Translations under genes and position numbers: made by a program
Shown: one piece after another, positions 35,146-37,746 of the stretch
Layout: each line of letters opens with the position of its first letter
Position numbering within the stretch: the first letter of the stretch is position 1
Notes under the pieces: model-generated
Told to the model about the DNA's origin: nothing
The model's input: the letters and a program-made list of their open reading frames with translations, nothing else
Database searches by the model: none
Assembly (NCBI GenBank): GCA_000787465.1
Contig: JSYX01000332.1
Span: forward strand, 1-37,746
DNA: 37,746 nt
Source of the DNA: Thermomucor indicae-seudaticae
Taxonomy: Eukaryota > Mucoromycota > Mucoromycetes > Mucorales > Lichtheimiaceae
Direction of reading: 5' to 3'

Positions 35146-36877
35146 TTAGGGGTTGAGTTTTAGCTTGAGTTGCACGCCTTTAGCAGCACCGGACCAAAGA
35201 AATCCGGACACAAGTACCGCCAAAGTGATCGGCACCGTCCAATCGTCTGTTATCCCCATCTGTGCTGTTAAACCCAGGAAAACCGTCATTAATGTGAATG
35301 GCGCAAAGGGATCTTTGTCAGGAAGCGCTTCATGGTCACTGCTATGACCTGACTGAGTGGGATAGGCACATGGCAGTACACCGCCAGATAAAAACGATAT
35401 GCCTCGACGTCGAGTATTACGCGTCTTTTCCGTTAAGTGTTCTTCCGAATGCTGGGGACTTGCTGACCGCGGTGGCGTTGTCACAATCGTGTCTTTGTCG
35501 GTCTCTAGACTGTCATTGTCTTCGTCGTGCACCTCTGACTCGTCGTCCGTTTCGGTTGGCCTTCTACGGCCATCGTCTAGTCCTCCATCGAGATCACCAC
35601 TCAGCATGCGTTCGAGTGCGTCAGTGTCTTTGATGGCGAGCGACCGGCGCTTGGTTGCCATCAACATTCTAGACTGCCGTTTAGGATCTTGCACGCGTTC
35701 TTCGTGCATAGCGGATTTGGATTGTCTTTCGGCCTGCCGGGAATTATTACTATTTTTATTAAGCTCCTATAAGAAAACAGAATGGGATCGACAGGATGCA
35801 TTAGGTGACCGGGGTCCCTTGAAATAGAGTGTGATTTACCTGTTGTAAGCGAGTCAATTGTTCCTCGAGATCCAAAAAGTCTCCTTCTAGCTGTGAGACA
35901 ATTTCGTCTTTGATTCCCAGTTCCCTCTTGAGCGTTTCGATGTCGTTATCCTTGTACGATAATTGGCGCATCATCTGCTCCTTCTCGGCATCCAACTCCT
36001 CGATGACCTGCTCGAGGCGCATGATTTTATTTTCCAATTCGATTGCATAGGACCCTTGCGAGATGGAAGAATGTATCACTGGTCGACAAATATGCTGTGC
36101 TTCCATTTCCTGTTGCTCATGCTCAGGAGGTAGTGTCATGACCATATTGGACTGATCGATAGGTTCTAGAGTGAAGCAACACGTCTCTTCACAAGTCGGT
36201 TTGCCGCTGATCTTTATGGGCAAGTGGTTATTCTTTGATGATTATTTCCCTCGCGGAAAAAGAATTACCTGCCGATGTAGTAAATTCACCATTTGTACCA
36301 GAAATTCGTATTCGGGGCCCACTGATTTCATTTGTGTAATCTGTTCCAGTTTAAACCTTTCCAAGCTCTGAGTTTTCTCTTCGAGTTCTTGTTGAAGTAG
36401 CCGTGTCGCACGTTGTAACTGAACATTGGCTAGTGTAAGTTCGCGAATCGTTTTCTCGAGCGGTTGTGTTTTTTGTTTAATGAGATTATCGGTATCGATT
36501 TTAAGTAACCGGTTTGTGCGTTGAAGTTTTACGTTTTGCAGCGTAAGCGATTCAATTTGTGCTTCCAATTGCCGTGTCCGTGTGCTCGAGTCACCGCGTT
36601 GAATTTCTCGCTTGGGATCTATAAATGGTGCTTGCTAATAAAATAATTCTCTCAGTCTCATAGACGCGCGTCCCCTTTTCTCCTTTATTACTACTACCTC
36701 CTCCTCTTCCTCGTTCTTGGGAATGGAGTAATTCATGAGATTCGAGTTGGCACTGAATCGTGCACCTTTTGGCGATTGCAGAGACGCTACAGTCGACAGG
36801 GCGGAAGAAGACGAAGAGTTACGAGGTGTACTCTGCGGAGTGGGTGGAAATGCTGATGACGAGGGGTAAGGCGACAT
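35146..36877 (-). CDS. coiled-coil protein with C-terminal membrane hairpin, unknown
   Basis: I do not recognise a named family. Four exons on the minus strand (36698-36877, 36269-36634, 35840-36211, 35146-35766) give 512 residues. The N-terminus is Ser/Pro-rich (MSPYPSSSAFPPTPQSTPRN), then an acidic patch. A long coiled coil (about 70-155) carries LEAQIESLTLQNVKLQRTNR and TIRELTLANVQLQRATRLLQ, which repeat one heptad-rich unit. A second coiled coil (about 215-306) precedes a charged, probably disordered Asp/Ser/Glu-rich region. Two hydrophobic segments near 461-478 and 483-501 end the chain, leaving the basic tail QLKLKLNP. The layout suggests a membrane-anchored tether or trafficking scaffold; that role is inference. 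Exon 1/2 and 2/3 boundaries are consistent in frame but have nearby alternatives. Confidence 0.75.
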
Positions 36878-37555
36878 TCCAGCGGAAAGAAAAGAACAAT
36901 CGAGGAGATGGGGGGGGGGGAAGAAGAAGAGAGAAAATGCACAGATATTGGATGTGGTACCGAAAAACCAAAGCGCATTGCACAGAATATCATAGCGGAG
37001 ATGAAGCATTTTTGCAAAAAGGGTAATCGAACGCGCGATGTCCTTTCTCTTTCTTCTCTCTCTCAATGCTTGGCGGCAAAAAGTATGATGCAAATCTCTA
37101 AAGGGCCATATTCCAACGACCATGTCTTGTATAGGCTTTTTTACTATGATTGCTGCCTCTGAAATCACCTAATTTTTGATCGTCCAGGGGAGAAAATGGG
37201 CTCTCCTAATAACGTGTAAAATTACAAATTGATGTAATTATACATATTGCAGACCGTTTTCTATTTCATGTGAATCCCTCTTCTATGCGAGTTGGATCGT
37301 CATTATGGCGCCTCTCCCCAATGAAAGTGCAAAGCCATAGCACTTTTGAGCTCACAGCTCTTTTTGGGTAATCAAGCACGCCATGTGCGCCTGTGTCACC
37401 TTGGAAATGCATTTGTGGCTCGCATCGGGAACTTACCGAACAAAGCACACAGCTCAACCCCTTTCTTTCTTCTTCATTAGCATCTCACTATGCTTTCCGC
37501 GGCATTTAACCTTTTACGGTATAATGCGTTGATTGTCTTGTAACCCAAAGTATGG
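36878..37555. other. intergenic, right flank
   Basis: This region contains the presumed promoter of the coiled-coil gene, including a G10 run near 36910 and pyrimidine-rich sequence near 37040. Open frames here overlap on both strands and lack motifs. It leads into the second dispersed-repeat copy. Confidence 0.5.
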
Positions 37556-37725
37556 TATATAAAGGCTTATTCTTTAGAGTTTGCAGAGATGTACAAAAAC
37601 AATTGCGCAGAGAAAACAAAATGATTTACGCAAAAGAGATACGATAATCTGCAGCAAAGAGAAATCAAAAGATGCGGTCAGTCCATTTATCATTTTGCTT
37701 CCAGTCATTTACACTTGCACCTGTA
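37556..37725 (+). repeat. dispersed repeat, copy 2
   Basis: It matches copy 1 at 1541-1690 in direct orientation and is 23 nt longer inside, at the stretch containing ATAATCTGCAGC. After CTGTA the flanking sequence differs completely from that of copy 1, so this marks a real element boundary. Confidence 0.8.
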
Positions 37726-37746
37726 TGCGTCGATGGGTAGTACAAT

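Overview
The window is nuclear DNA of a fungus. Its genes are broken by many short introns (mostly about 45-90 nt, GT-AG), it carries fungal-type families (VMA6, ROK1, LUC7, a Pho85-type cyclin, DUF2408), and it keeps a minor-spliceosome protein (U11/U12-65K, RNPC3) that ascomycete yeasts lack. Together with lineage-typical zinc-ribbon, Sfp1/JAZF1-like and tail-anchored proteins this suggests Mucoromycota, probably Mucorales; that placement is inference. I rebuilt 18 protein-coding genes exon by exon, with about 82 introns, all reading in frame from ATG to stop.

Layout. 0-2.7 kb: repeat-rich, with a TCAGATC-rich inverted repeat, a decayed unrecognised gene, one copy of a dispersed repeat whose second copy lies 36 kb away at the right edge, and a GC-rich block. 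2.7-8.9 kb: V-ATPase subunit d (VMA6, +), a long gene-poor stretch, a DUF2408 gene (+) with a 16-nt microexon, and ribosomal protein P1 (-). 9.8-17.3 kb: small zinc-ribbon protein (+), TANGO2/NRDE protein (-), DEAD-box helicase Rok1 (+), UMP-CMP kinase with a membrane-anchored presequence (-), and a Pho85-type cyclin with a histidine-rich tail (-). 17.3-19.7 kb: no supported gene. 19.7-22.4 kb: LUC7-like U1 snRNP protein (-) and an Sfp1/JAZF1-like zinc-finger protein (-). 24.1-27.3 kb: aldehyde dehydrogenase (+) and ribosomal protein S15 (+), separated by a candidate MITE. 27.3-37 kb: a compact block of secreted S28 peptidase (-), RNPC3 (-), NAT9-like acetyltransferase (+), CacyBP/SIP-like CS protein (+), translin (+) and a coiled-coil tail-anchored protein (-).

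The genes are mostly housekeeping and do not form one pathway. Shared themes are RNA processing and translation (Rok1, RPP1, RPS15, LUC7, RNPC3, translin, Sfp1-like). I found no biosynthetic cluster, defence island or obvious new system. The most notable points are architectural: GC-AG introns in up to four genes, an apparently one-RRM form of the minor-spliceosome 65K protein, a 75-bp bidirectional start region (RNPC3/NAT9), a 39-bp gap between two co-directional genes (CacyBP/translin), a 16-nt microexon, and start codons isolated by introns.
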